The notes under the pieces were generated by a model that saw only the letters and a program-made list of their open reading frames with translations, did no database searches and was not told the origin of the DNA. Below, piece by piece: positions 35,465 through 44,229 of a stretch of 49,839 nucleotides of DNA. Location: contig JAJDNI010000036.1 of assembly GCA_022340755.1 (NCBI GenBank), positions 1 to 49,839 on the forward strand, written 5' to 3'. This DNA comes from Gemmatimonadota bacterium. Lineage in GTDB: Bacteria; Gemmatimonadota; Gemmatimonadetes; Longimicrobiales; Gaopeijiaceae. The translations under genes were made by a program, and so were the position numbers. How positions within the stretch are numbered: position 1 is the stretch's first letter; the number at the start of each line of letters is the position of its first letter.

Positions 35465-36921
35465 CGCGTCTCCCAGGCCTCGGTCGTGCCCCTGCCACCG
35501 CGCAGGCGCCGGAAGATGCCCGCGACCCCGTCCCGGACATGCAACCAGAGGTCCTCCCACCCTCCACCACGCACTGTCGACCCGGCGCGGCCCATGCGCA
35601 TCGCCAGGGTGAGTCCGATGATGAAGAACACCACGTCGGAGATCCACATGCTCACCACCGGGCTGGCCACACGACGATCCGCGAGGCTCTCACCGCCGAT
35701 GAGGCCCATCCAATAGATGGCGAAGATCGTGGAGGAGGCAGCCACCACCATGCCCACCCCGCCCCGTGGGAACCGCAGAGCCAACGGTGGCCCGAGCAGC
35801 GTAAACACGAGGCAGGCGAAGGCGATCGCCCACTTCTTGTGGAGCTCCGTGCGGAACCGGTCGGCGGCCTCCTCCAGCGAATCCACCCGGGTGACCCGGG
35901 TGCGGGCGGAGGAGATCACCCCCTGCGACAGCGGGTCACGGGCCAAGAGCGACATCGTGCCGTGGGTCGTGGCAACTCGGGTGGGCTCCCATTCGTTGAG
36001 CGTGTCGTTGGCTTGGGGAAGTCCCAGGGCGCTTCGCACGGCATCCAGGGCCCGGGCACGGCTCTCGTCGCGCACGGAGGCCTCTTCCGCCTCCTTCTCT
36101 CGCGCGTTCTGCCGAAGGGTGGCGAAGTCCATCTCGCGGTCGCCCCGGTCACTGCCTCCCATGCGGCGCTCGAGCTCGTCCCCGACCCCGCGCATGGGAA
36201 TGATCTCCTTCCCGAAGTAGAGGCGCTGAAAGCCGCCCTCGGGGTCGTTCTGTAGCTCCATCACCTGGCCATCGTACAAGGTGAGGAACAGGTCGGTTCG
36301 ATTGGCGTTGAACGCCATGGCGCCCCGGGCGGCGTAGGTGGTGCGCTCCCGATTGGGGTCGTTGCGGTCGTAGATGGCGACGTCCTCGAGGGTGTTGGCC
36401 TTGGGATCGATGCGTGTCGCGGTGAGGAAGTAGCTGTCCCGGTCGCCGTTCGTCTTGATCTCGTTCACCACGCCTTCACGCAGCTCGAACGTCGGGCTCT
36501 TGCGACCGATGTCTACCAGGAGGTTCTTTAACCGGTGGTTCGCTTCCGGTAGGACGGCGTCGTTGAAGTACAGCATGACACCGGTGGTCAGCAGGCCCAT
36601 GACCAGGAGAGGTACCAGCACACGGCCGGGACGAATTCCGCCGGCCGCCAGCGCCGTGATCTCGTTGTGCTCGGTGAGCTCGCTGAAGGCGTACAGGACG
36701 GCCACCAGTACCGCCATGGGGAGGGACAACGCGATGGTGTGCGGCAGGGACAGGAGCATAAACTGCCCCAGGACCGACCAGGGCAGCCCCTTTCCCACGA
36801 GGCTCTCCATCCGCAGCGCCACTGCGTTGAGGAAGAGAAGACCGGTGATGGCTGACAACGCGAAAAGGAACGGACCCGTGTGGGCCCGTATCAGATATCG
36901 GTCGAGCACTCCTATCCGCAT
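35461..36921 (-). CDS. lptF: LptF-type permease of the LPS export complex
   Basis: The 486-residue protein is longer than usual LptF (about 360) because of an expanded periplasmic part and a basic C-terminal extension of about 40 residues. Its core is typical: MRIGVLDRYLIRAHTGPFLF at the start, SELTEHNEITALAAGGIRP before the third helix and ELHKKWAIAFACLVFTLLG in the second triplet. A charged, alanine-rich helical segment (about 265-310, RQNAREKEAEEASVRDESRA) is inserted after the jellyroll. ATG 36921 is chosen; a TTG six codons upstream is an alternative. It is divergent from sprA with 159 bases between, so LPS transport and the SprA-type protein could be coordinately controlled. Confidence 0.88.
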   Translation of the reverse strand: MRIGVLDRYLIRAHTGPFLFALSAITGLLFLNAVALRMESLVGKGLPWSVLGQFMLLSLPHTIALSLPMAVLVAVLYAFSELTEHNEITALAAGGIRPGRVLVPLLVMGLLTTGVMLYFNDAVLPEANHRLKNLLVDIGRKSPTFELREGVVNEIKTNGDRDSYFLTATRIDPKANTLEDVAIYDRNDPNRERTTYAARGAMAFNANRTDLFLTLYDGQVMELQNDPEGGFQRLYFGKEIIPMRGVGDELERRMGGSDRGDREMDFATLRQNAREKEAEEASVRDESRARALDAVRSALGLPQANDTLNEWEPTRVATTHGTMSLLARDPLSQGVISSARTRVTRVDSLEEAADRFRTELHKKWAIAFACLVFTLLGPPLALRFPRGGVGMVVAASSTIFAIYWMGLIGGESLADRRVASPVVSMWISDVVFFIIGLTLAMRMGRAGSTVRGGGWEDLWLHVRDGVAGIFRRLRGGRGTTEAWETR

Positions 36922-36972
36922 GGTGGACTTCCCAGGCAACGAAGGTGCGAAAAGGCGGCCGGCAGCGCGCCA

Positions 36973-37001
36973 AGGTTACCCACGGGCCGGGTTGCGCTCA
37001 A
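36973..37001 (-). promoter_or_regulatory. Possible promoter of lptF-lptG
   Basis: Minus-strand TTGAGC (37001-36996) and TAACCT (36978-36973) are 17 bases apart, matching consensus at four and three of six positions. It lies about 50 bases before ATG 36921. Weak, and no better candidate was seen in the intergenic region. Confidence 0.3.
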
Positions 37002-37080
37002 GGCGCAGAGCGCGGCCGTCGGGTGCGCGTCAGCCTGTGCGTACACCGAGCGGACCCCGTCGGTTCGAGCGCTAGACGTG

Positions 37081-40000
37081 GTGCGACCCCCCGTCCTGGT
37101 CCTGGCGCTGGCTGCGGGCGCCTCCCTGGTTCCGGGAGGCGCGTCCATGCTCGCCGCGCCCCGGCAGCCCGGAAAGGCAGGGTACCCCATAGTGTACCCG
37201 GGTCGCGCCGCGCAGCTGGGGGGCGCGTTCCCGTCGGACACCATCCTCCGTCCCGACCTGGCCCGTCCTCCGGCGACCGTACGGGCCGGCCTCGCGGCGG
37301 CTCCGGGCCATCCCCATCTGCGCTTGGGGTTGAGGGACATCCCCATCGGCACGGGTGGCATCTTCTCGCTTCGCCTTCCGCTCACGTTCCCGGGCCAGAA
37401 CTTGCGGGAGCGCTTCGAGAGCATGCTGGCGCCCTACGTGAGCTCCGACTCGCTCTTCGCCGACGTGCTGCGCCACCGCGTCGCGAACTGGGGGGTCTTC
37501 CGCGCGGACTCCGTACTCTTCCTGCCCCCGGCGCCGGTCCCGGCTGCGACCCCGACCGGTGCCGACACCACCCCCGGTGCGCTCCCGCGGTTCGTCACCG
37601 ACTACGCGAATCTCGCAATGCGCGTGCGGGCCCGCACGGAGCTCGGAGGAGACTGGAACCGGTTCCGCCCCTGCGATCCGCAGTTCCGGGAGAGCTGCAG
37701 CCCCACGCTGATCCCACAGCTCAGCCCCGATATGCGCTTCGGTGTCCAGGTGGCCGGTACCATCCTGGACCGGGTGAGGGTGGACGTGGACTTCGATCAG
37801 AGCAGAGAGTTCGACGCCGCCAACCGCATCAACATCTTCTACGAGGGTGCCGAGGACGACATCCTGCGCCGCCTGGAAGTCGGTGACGTGACCTTCAACC
37901 TCCCTCGGTCCCGCTTCCTGACCGAGGGCATCCCGGCGGGCAACTTCGGGTTCCAGGCGGAGGGGCAGCTCGGGCCCCTCGACTTCCAGACGGTGTGGGC
38001 GCAGCAGAGGGGAGACCTCAACAGCCGGGAGTTCCGCCTCACCGGGATCGGAGATCAGCGCGCCTTCGTCCAGGAGGACACGCTGGTCCTGGACGATGCC
38101 AACTACGTGAAGGGTCAGTTCTTCTTTCTCATCGACCCCCACCAGATCGACCGCTATCCCGCCGTCAACGTCCTCGATCTGGACGCGGCGTCGGCTCCCG
38201 CGTCCGTGGAGCCGGGCTCCGACCCCATCCAGCTCTACCAATTCGACGACGAGCCGGCACAGCGCCAGCAGGTACAGGGCTTCATTCAGGCCGACGCCAT
38301 CGCCGACGGACCGGGTGGAGAGATCAAGGAATCGGGCTGGTTCCGATACCTGCAGCCGGGGGTCGACTACTTCGTGCACCCGTCGGGCCTGTGGATCGTG
38401 CTGCGCACTCCGCTGCGCACCGACCAGATGCTTGCCGTGACGTACATCACGGCGTCCGGCGACACGGTGGGGGACTACAACCCCGAGCGCATCAACAACT
38501 TCGGCGGCCGCCCCAAGCTGCGACTCCTGAAGGCCTCCGGGGCGAATCACCAGCCGGGCATGCCCACCTGGGATTTCGAGATGCACCAGGTCTACCGGGT
38601 GTCCGGCTCGAGGGACGTCGAGCCGGGATCGGTGGACCTCACCGTCTCTCTGGGGGAGCGGTCCGCCGGGCGTACGTTCAAGCGCGCCCCCAATGGGGAC
38701 GACATCACGTTCCTGCGGCTCTTCGGCCTGGATGAGGAGTCGCCCACGGATGTGCTCGATGCGGCGGCGGTCTACACCCCGGGCGACGGGTTCTTCGGGG
38801 ACCAGCAGAGCGTCCAGGGCACGTTCGTGATCTTCCCGACGTTGCACCCCTTCGCGGAGCCCCCGCCGCTGCCTTCCCTCGGCCTCACCGCGGAGGAGAC
38901 CGCCGGCATCCTGGGCGGCGACGCGAACCACCGCATCTACGATGAGGTGGATCCATTCGAGCGCAACAACGCCGGGCTCTTCCGTCTCACCATGTCGTAT
39001 CGTATCCGCTCCCAGGGGGTGATCTCCTCGTTCTCGCTGGGGGCCCTCGGCATCCGGGAGGGGAGCGAGCGCATCCGGCTGGGCGATCGCCTCTTGGTGC
39101 GAGGGGTGGACTACGAGATCGACTACGACGTGGGTCAGGTGCGCCTCCTCGAGGCCAATCAACTCTTCGCGTCGAACCCTGACGCGCCCATCCGGGCATC
39201 GTGGGAGCAGCGCGCTCTCTTCCAGGTTTCCCCGACTCAGGTGTTCGGTCTTCACACCCACGCCGCCCTGGGAAGCTACGGCGGCATCGACGTGCTGGGC
39301 CTCTACCAGTCGGAGCGCTCGGTGGTGACGCGGCCGCAGCTCGGCACCGAGCCCGGGGCTGCCCTTACCGGGGGCATCAGCGGCAACCTGTCCACTCCCA
39401 TGGAGTGGCTGGACCGGTTCCTCGACGCGGTTCCCGGGTTGCGCTTCGCCGGCAACTCGACGCTGTCGGTGAACGGCGAGATGGCCGTCTCGCTGCCCAA
39501 TCCCAACACGCGGGGCACGGCGTTCATCGACGATTTCGACGCCGCCGCCCAACTGCCGATCTCCCTTCTGTCCTCGGCCTGGGATCTGGGGAGCGCACCG
39601 GCGTCCACCCAGGGAGCGACGGACATCCTGCCCCTCGCGCTCGACGCCACCGACGCGACGTCCCTGGTATGGCAGCACTCGTGGGTCGTGGAGACGGCGT
39701 TCGGAGACAGCGTGGGGGTCCAGGAAGGCTACTACCCCCGCGAGGACATCGATCACCAGATCCGGGTGGCGGGCTCCGAGGTGCGGGAGCCGGGCATGCT
39801 GCTCACGTTCGGCGGCCTGGGGCGGGAGCAGGTCACGAGGCCGTCCTGGAGATCGGTGACCAGCCCGCTGTCCACGACGGGCCTGGATCTGACCAAGACC
39901 GACTACCTGGAGTTCTATGCCGCGGGGGGTGAAGCCCTTACGCTGGTGGTGGACCTGGGTAGCGTCAGCGAAGACGCCTTCTTCGTGGACTCGGTAGGGA

Positions 40001-43000
40001 ACACCAGCGGCACCAGGGCAGACACGGGGGACCGGTGGGGACTGGGCACGTTGGACCAGGAAGCCGATCCGAGCCTGGGCCAGATCTGGAGCACCGAGCG
40101 GGACCGGCGGGGTGTCTGGGTGGAGACGTGCATGGCTGAGCCCGGCCGCATCTACCGGCAGGGCGACCCTCGCGCGGACTGCACACGCGGTAACGGCCGG
40201 CGTGACTCCGAGGACCTGAACGAGAACGGCAACCTGGATACGGAGGAGCGCCACCTCCGCTACGTGGTTCGCCTGGACGGGACCTCCCCGTACCTCGCGC
40301 GGGACACAGCCGAGACCCACACGCCCTTCCGCCTCTACCGGATTCCCATCCGAGGCCCGGACGCGGTGGACGTGGGCGGGACCATCACCGACGCCGACCT
40401 GCGCGCGGTCAAGGACCTGCGCCTCACGGTGACCGGGCAACGCAGGGGCCAGATCCGCTTGGCGCGGATGCGGTTGGTGGGCTCCCGGTGGATCCGGCGG
40501 GCGGCGGAGGGCGTGCTCACCGGGATCGTCGGCGACACCCTGGCGGGGGAGGGCCGGGTGGAGGTCGGTACCGCGTCCCGGGTAACCGAGGGAGACGCGT
40601 ACACCTCACCCCCCGGCGTGCTGGAGCAACTCGCGAACCCCACGACGGCGTTCGCCGGACAGGGCATCGAGTTCAACGAGAAGTCCATGGCCCTGACGTT
40701 CGGGGATGTCCCCGGCGGCGGCCGCGCGGAGGTCTATCAGCGATTCCCGCAGCGCCCGCGGAACTTCCTCCAGTACCGTCAGGCCAGGCTCTGGGTGGTC
40801 CCGAGGAGCGGTGACTTCGGTCCCGACAGGCCGCACTACTTCTTCTTCAAGGCGGGTACCGACGCCGACAACTTCTACCTCTACCGCACCAGGCTGAACC
40901 CCCCGGCGAGCCCTGCGGGAGTGACGCCCGGGGATTGGCTTCCGGAGGTGGTCGTCGACTTCCAGGAATGGCTCGACCTGCGCGAGCGGGCCGAGGAAGA
41001 GCTGCTGCTGCACCCGCCGGGACCCGGCGACCCACCGGTGATGGTCTGGTCCCAGGACTCCACGTACGCGGTGGTGCTGAAGGACCGCGGGAGGGCTCCG
41101 GACCTCGCCCACGTGCGGGAGCTTTCCGTCGGAGTCTGGAACGAGGGATCGGCCCCCTTCTCCGGCGAGATCTGGGTGGACGAGCTCCGCCTGGGCCGGC
41201 CCCTCCGGGATGCGGGCATGGCCACCTCCTTCGAGGCTACCCTTGACGCAGCGGGGGTCGTGACGAGCCACCTCTCCGTCACGGACCGTGGTGCCCTCTT
41301 TCGGCAGCTCCGCGACGAGCCCACGTACCAGACCGACCGGTCCCTGAACTTCACGTCGACGCTCCGATTGGACCGCTTCGCCCCTTCGACGTGGGGCGTC
41401 GAGATGCCGGTGACGGTCTCCCTGGACCGCACCAGCCAGGATCCCGTCTTCCTCTCGGGGTCGGACCTGAGGGCGAACCAGATCCGCGGGCTGCGACCGA
41501 CCAACGCCAGCCAGACCCGGGTCGGCGTGGCGTTCCGAAAGCGCACGCCCGCCGCCGATCCCCTGCTGGGTCTCGTTGTGAACGGCCTGGACGCGCGCGT
41601 CGCGTACACGAAGGCGCATGGGTCCACGATCACCACCGAGAACGAGTCCCGGGGTCTGACTGCCAGTGTGGGGTGGGAACGGCAACCCGCCGAACGCGAC
41701 TTCGCCCTGATTCCCGGCTTCGCGCAAGGAGCGGTCCGCAGCCTGCTTCCTGGGTTCCTGGAGGATCCACTCCTCGGCAGCCGGGTGCGGTGGACCCCCG
41801 AGCGCCTCTCCTTGGGCACGGCCTACGTGCGTCAGGACAACCGGATCCTCCGCTTCGAGCGGATCATCCAGGTACCCGAAGACTCTCTCGCCATACCCAC
41901 GCTCGCGCCGCGAGAGACCGTGGAGACAGCGGCCGACGTGCGATTCAGACCGCTGTCTCCCATGGTGGCGGACTTCACGATGCAGACCGTTCGAGACCTG
42001 CTGAAGCCGGACGAAGCGGTCTCGGACGTTCGCGTTCAGGACCTCATCCGGGCCGAGCGGGCACGCCTGGCCGGCGTCGATCTCGGTTGGGAGACGAACC
42101 GATCGCTGAGGACCCGCCTCGGGTTCCGGCCCAGGATCCTCTCGTGGCTGCGTTCCGACCTAGACATGACGACGGTCTATCAGTCCGACCGGAACGCCAA
42201 CTATCTGCTGGGGGACCGCTCCTCCCCCGACAGCGTGCTGCAGCTGACCCGGAACGCCCGAGGACAGCGGAACTGGCAGGCGACCCTGGCGCTGGACCCT
42301 GGACTGCTCGCCACGTCGTGGGTTGGCCCGGCCAAGCCCAGCGAGCCGGCCAACATCACACAGTTCCGCAACATGGTGGGCTCCCTCAAGCCCTTGACCG
42401 CCACGTACCAGAGTGGACTGGTCTCGCGCTTCGAGCGGGAGCCCGTAACGCCGGGAACCGGATACCAGTTCGGCTGGGGTAGCACCGACGCGTTCCGCGT
42501 CATGGACGGAGACACCGCCGCCACCATGACGGACCAGCAAACCTGGACCCTGGGGTCCGGTGTGCGTCTGGCAGGAGGGGCCGGCTTCGACGTGGGGTAC
42601 CAGCGGACCCACGGTGCCACCCTCGACACGCGCAGCGACCGCACGCTCCGCCAGAGTCGGTGGCCGGACGTGCGGGTCGCGCTGCCGGTGCTGCGGCTGC
42701 CGACCTTCACGGGCATGAAGGAGGTCACGGCATCGTCGGGGTACGTGAGGACCTCCCGGAAGACGCTCTACGGGGGCCTGGGGCCTCAGCGCCGCGACCA
42801 GGTGGATCGAGCGGTCCCGGTGAACCTGTCGGTGACCTGGCTCGGGGCCATGGTCACCTCCTACCAGGGTTCCTGGCAGGACGGTCAAGCCACCGATCCC
42901 ACGGGCAATACCGAGCACCTGCAGGTGGTCCACCGAATCTCCATGACCTCCCGCTTCACCCCTCCGGGCTCCTTCGGGAAGCGCCTCGACCAGCCGGTCC

Positions 43001-43269
43001 GGCTCAACGTCCTGGGCTCCTACACCGCCGAGAGGGATTGCCGAAGCACGGTGGCGCAGATCGAATGCGTGCCGTTCCTGGACCAGCTCCGGCGTAGCTT
43101 GAACCTGTCGCTGGACACCACGGTGGGTGGCTTCGACGTCGGGCTGCAGATGAGCTACGACGACCGTCAGTCGTACGTGGGGCAGCAGACGGGCTCGACG
43201 CAGTTCCAGATCGGGATCTTCGGCCAACTCCAGTTTTCGGCCGGCGTGCTACCGACTCCCGGGGGATAG
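37081..43269 (+). CDS. sprA: SprA/Sov-type outer-membrane protein
   Basis: The 2062-residue protein is very like cell surface protein SprA, the giant translocon barrel of the type IX secretion system. GTG 37081 starts a signal peptide (RPPVLVLALAAGASLVPGG). Recurring SprA features are GVDYEIDYDVGQVRLLE at about 676, NPNTRGTAFIDDFDAAAQLP at about 809-828 and a dockerin-like DLNENGNLDTEE at about 1045. Long alternating beta-strand segments, many with aromatic and charged ends, follow to the C-terminus. SprA forms a 36-strand barrel in Flavobacterium; the fold here is inferred from homology. No other type IX component (PorU, PorV, GldK-N) is in the window, so a complete secretion system cannot be concluded. 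It is divergent from lptF. Confidence 0.88.
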   Translation: MRPPVLVLALAAGASLVPGGASMLAAPRQPGKAGYPIVYPGRAAQLGGAFPSDTILRPDLARPPATVRAGLAAAPGHPHLRLGLRDIPIGTGGIFSLRLPLTFPGQNLRERFESMLAPYVSSDSLFADVLRHRVANWGVFRADSVLFLPPAPVPAATPTGADTTPGALPRFVTDYANLAMRVRARTELGGDWNRFRPCDPQFRESCSPTLIPQLSPDMRFGVQVAGTILDRVRVDVDFDQSREFDAANRINIFYEGAEDDILRRLEVGDVTFNLPRSRFLTEGIPAGNFGFQAEGQLGPLDFQTVWAQQRGDLNSREFRLTGIGDQRAFVQEDTLVLDDANYVKGQFFFLIDPHQIDRYPAVNVLDLDAASAPASVEPGSDPIQLYQFDDEPAQRQQVQGFIQADAIADGPGGEIKESGWFRYLQPGVDYFVHPSGLWIVLRTPLRTDQMLAVTYITASGDTVGDYNPERINNFGGRPKLRLLKASGANHQPGMPTWDFEMHQVYRVSGSRDVEPGSVDLTVSLGERSAGRTFKRAPNGDDITFLRLFGLDEESPTDVLDAAAVYTPGDGFFGDQQSVQGTFVIFPTLHPFAEPPPLPSLGLTAEETAGILGGDANHRIYDEVDPFERNNAGLFRLTMSYRIRSQGVISSFSLGALGIREGSERIRLGDRLLVRGVDYEIDYDVGQVRLLEANQLFASNPDAPIRASWEQRALFQVSPTQVFGLHTHAALGSYGGIDVLGLYQSERSVVTRPQLGTEPGAALTGGISGNLSTPMEWLDRFLDAVPGLRFAGNSTLSVNGEMAVSLPNPNTRGTAFIDDFDAAAQLPISLLSSAWDLGSAPASTQGATDILPLALDATDATSLVWQHSWVVETAFGDSVGVQEGYYPREDIDHQIRVAGSEVREPGMLLTFGGLGREQVTRPSWRSVTSPLSTTGLDLTKTDYLEFYAAGGEALTLVVDLGSVSEDAFFVDSVGNTSGTRADTGDRWGLGTLDQEADPSLGQIWSTERDRRGVWVETCMAEPGRIYRQGDPRADCTRGNGRRDSEDLNENGNLDTEERHLRYVVRLDGTSPYLARDTAETHTPFRLYRIPIRGPDAVDVGGTITDADLRAVKDLRLTVTGQRRGQIRLARMRLVGSRWIRRAAEGVLTGIVGDTLAGEGRVEVGTASRVTEGDAYTSPPGVLEQLANPTTAFAGQGIEFNEKSMALTFGDVPGGGRAEVYQRFPQRPRNFLQYRQARLWVVPRSGDFGPDRPHYFFFKAGTDADNFYLYRTRLNPPASPAGVTPGDWLPEVVVDFQEWLDLRERAEEELLLHPPGPGDPPVMVWSQDSTYAVVLKDRGRAPDLAHVRELSVGVWNEGSAPFSGEIWVDELRLGRPLRDAGMATSFEATLDAAGVVTSHLSVTDRGALFRQLRDEPTYQTDRSLNFTSTLRLDRFAPSTWGVEMPVTVSLDRTSQDPVFLSGSDLRANQIRGLRPTNASQTRVGVAFRKRTPAADPLLGLVVNGLDARVAYTKAHGSTITTENESRGLTASVGWERQPAERDFALIPGFAQGAVRSLLPGFLEDPLLGSRVRWTPERLSLGTAYVRQDNRILRFERIIQVPEDSLAIPTLAPRETVETAADVRFRPLSPMVADFTMQTVRDLLKPDEAVSDVRVQDLIRAERARLAGVDLGWETNRSLRTRLGFRPRILSWLRSDLDMTTVYQSDRNANYLLGDRSSPDSVLQLTRNARGQRNWQATLALDPGLLATSWVGPAKPSEPANITQFRNMVGSLKPLTATYQSGLVSRFEREPVTPGTGYQFGWGSTDAFRVMDGDTAATMTDQQTWTLGSGVRLAGGAGFDVGYQRTHGATLDTRSDRTLRQSRWPDVRVALPVLRLPTFTGMKEVTASSGYVRTSRKTLYGGLGPQRRDQVDRAVPVNLSVTWLGAMVTSYQGSWQDGQATDPTGNTEHLQVVHRISMTSRFTPPGSFGKRLDQPVRLNVLGSYTAERDCRSTVAQIECVPFLDQLRRSLNLSLDTTVGGFDVGLQMSYDDRQSYVGQQTGSTQFQIGIFGQLQFSAGVLPTPGG

Positions 43270-43402
43270 CGGAGCTCCATCCCCGGGGCACGCCGCGTCG
43301 CGTGGGCATCGGCTCGCGAGCGGGCGCGTGGCTGAGTTGTCCCCTCGCCCTGGGCTCGTTCGAACATTCCCGTGCCCCGCACCCGGCGTCAGGCTGGAAC
43401 CC

Positions 43403-44077
43403 ATGCACGACGCAGAGATCCGGGCGCTTCGCCTCGCCATCGTGGTGCTGGTCGGGCTCAGCGCCGCTCGCTGGGTATGGAGCACCGCGCGGAGCCCCGC
43501 CGAGATCTCGGGCGCGGACCTACTGCCCAACCTTCTGGCCACCAGCGACTCCGATCTCGCCGACACGAAGGAGCGGGAACGCCCCCTGGCCGAGGGCGAG
43601 CGACTCGACCCCAACCGCGCCACCGCACAGCAGTTGGACCGCCTGCCGGGTATCGGCCCGAGCACGGCGAACGCCATCGTCAGGGACAGGGAGGAAAACG
43701 GGCCGTTCCCAGCGCCGGAGGCGCTCACCAGGGTGCGGGGGGTCGGTCCGGCCACGCTGCGGCGCATGCTGCCCAACCTTCACGTCGAGCCGCACTCTGC
43801 TCTTCCGGTGACACCGGCTGGCCCCCGAACGGCGGGCGCCGTATCCAGGCGGCCGGGAAGCGGGTCGGTGCAGGTGGAGAAGGCCCCTGTCGACGTGAAC
43901 CGCGCCGACGAAGCGGCCCTCCAGACCCTTCCCGGCGTCGGGCCGGCGTTGGCCCGGCGCATCGTGGAGGCCAGAAGCGAACGGCCCTTCTCATCCCTGG
44001 AGGAGCTCGCCCGCGTGAGAGGCATCGGACCCGCCACCGTGGCTCGACTCAAGGGTCTCGCAACCGTCTACCGATGA
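43403..44077 (+). CDS. ComEA-like protein with two helix-hairpin-helix domains
   Basis: The 224-residue product has an N-terminal membrane segment (LRLAIVVLVGLSAARWVW, about residues 7-25) and two helix-hairpin-helix domains, each with the ComEA pattern. The first reads DPNRATAQQLDRLPGIGPST, and the second DVNRADEAALQTLPGVGPAL. They are joined by a Pro/Arg-rich linker. ComEA binds incoming DNA in the periplasm for natural transformation, normally with one such domain; two is unusual. It lies 152 bases upstream of pilB-pilT-pilC, and type IV pili drive DNA uptake in many transformable species, so a competence role is likely. Confidence 0.85.
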   Translation: MHDAEIRALRLAIVVLVGLSAARWVWSTARSPAEISGADLLPNLLATSDSDLADTKERERPLAEGERLDPNRATAQQLDRLPGIGPSTANAIVRDREENGPFPAPEALTRVRGVGPATLRRMLPNLHVEPHSALPVTPAGPRTAGAVSRRPGSGSVQVEKAPVDVNRADEAALQTLPGVGPALARRIVEARSERPFSSLEELARVRGIGPATVARLKGLATVYR

Positions 44078-44144
44078 GGGGCCAGAATGGGCGTCGGACC
44101 CGTCCGGAAGGAATGGCTGACACGCCGTGGACGGTATTCCTCTC

Positions 44145-44174
44145 TTGTATCGGCCGGGAGCCCTTCCCTATTGT
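44145..44174 (+). promoter_or_regulatory. Possible promoter of the pilus operon
   Basis: TTGTAT (44145-44150) and TATTGT (44169-44174) are 18 bases apart in an AT-richer patch. The match is weak (three and four of six) and no sigma-54 motif is seen. It is about 55 bases before ATG 44230. Confidence 0.3.
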
Positions 44175-44229
44175 TGAGATTAGCACACGATCACCGCCCG
44201 CCATTTGTTTACCACCAGGAACGGAGCCG

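Noticed and set aside
37072-40440. Minus-strand open frame of about 1,120 codons opposite sprA
   Set aside because: The composition (His, Arg, Val, Gly rich) is typical of an antisense shadow, and sprA on the plus strand has clear family motifs.
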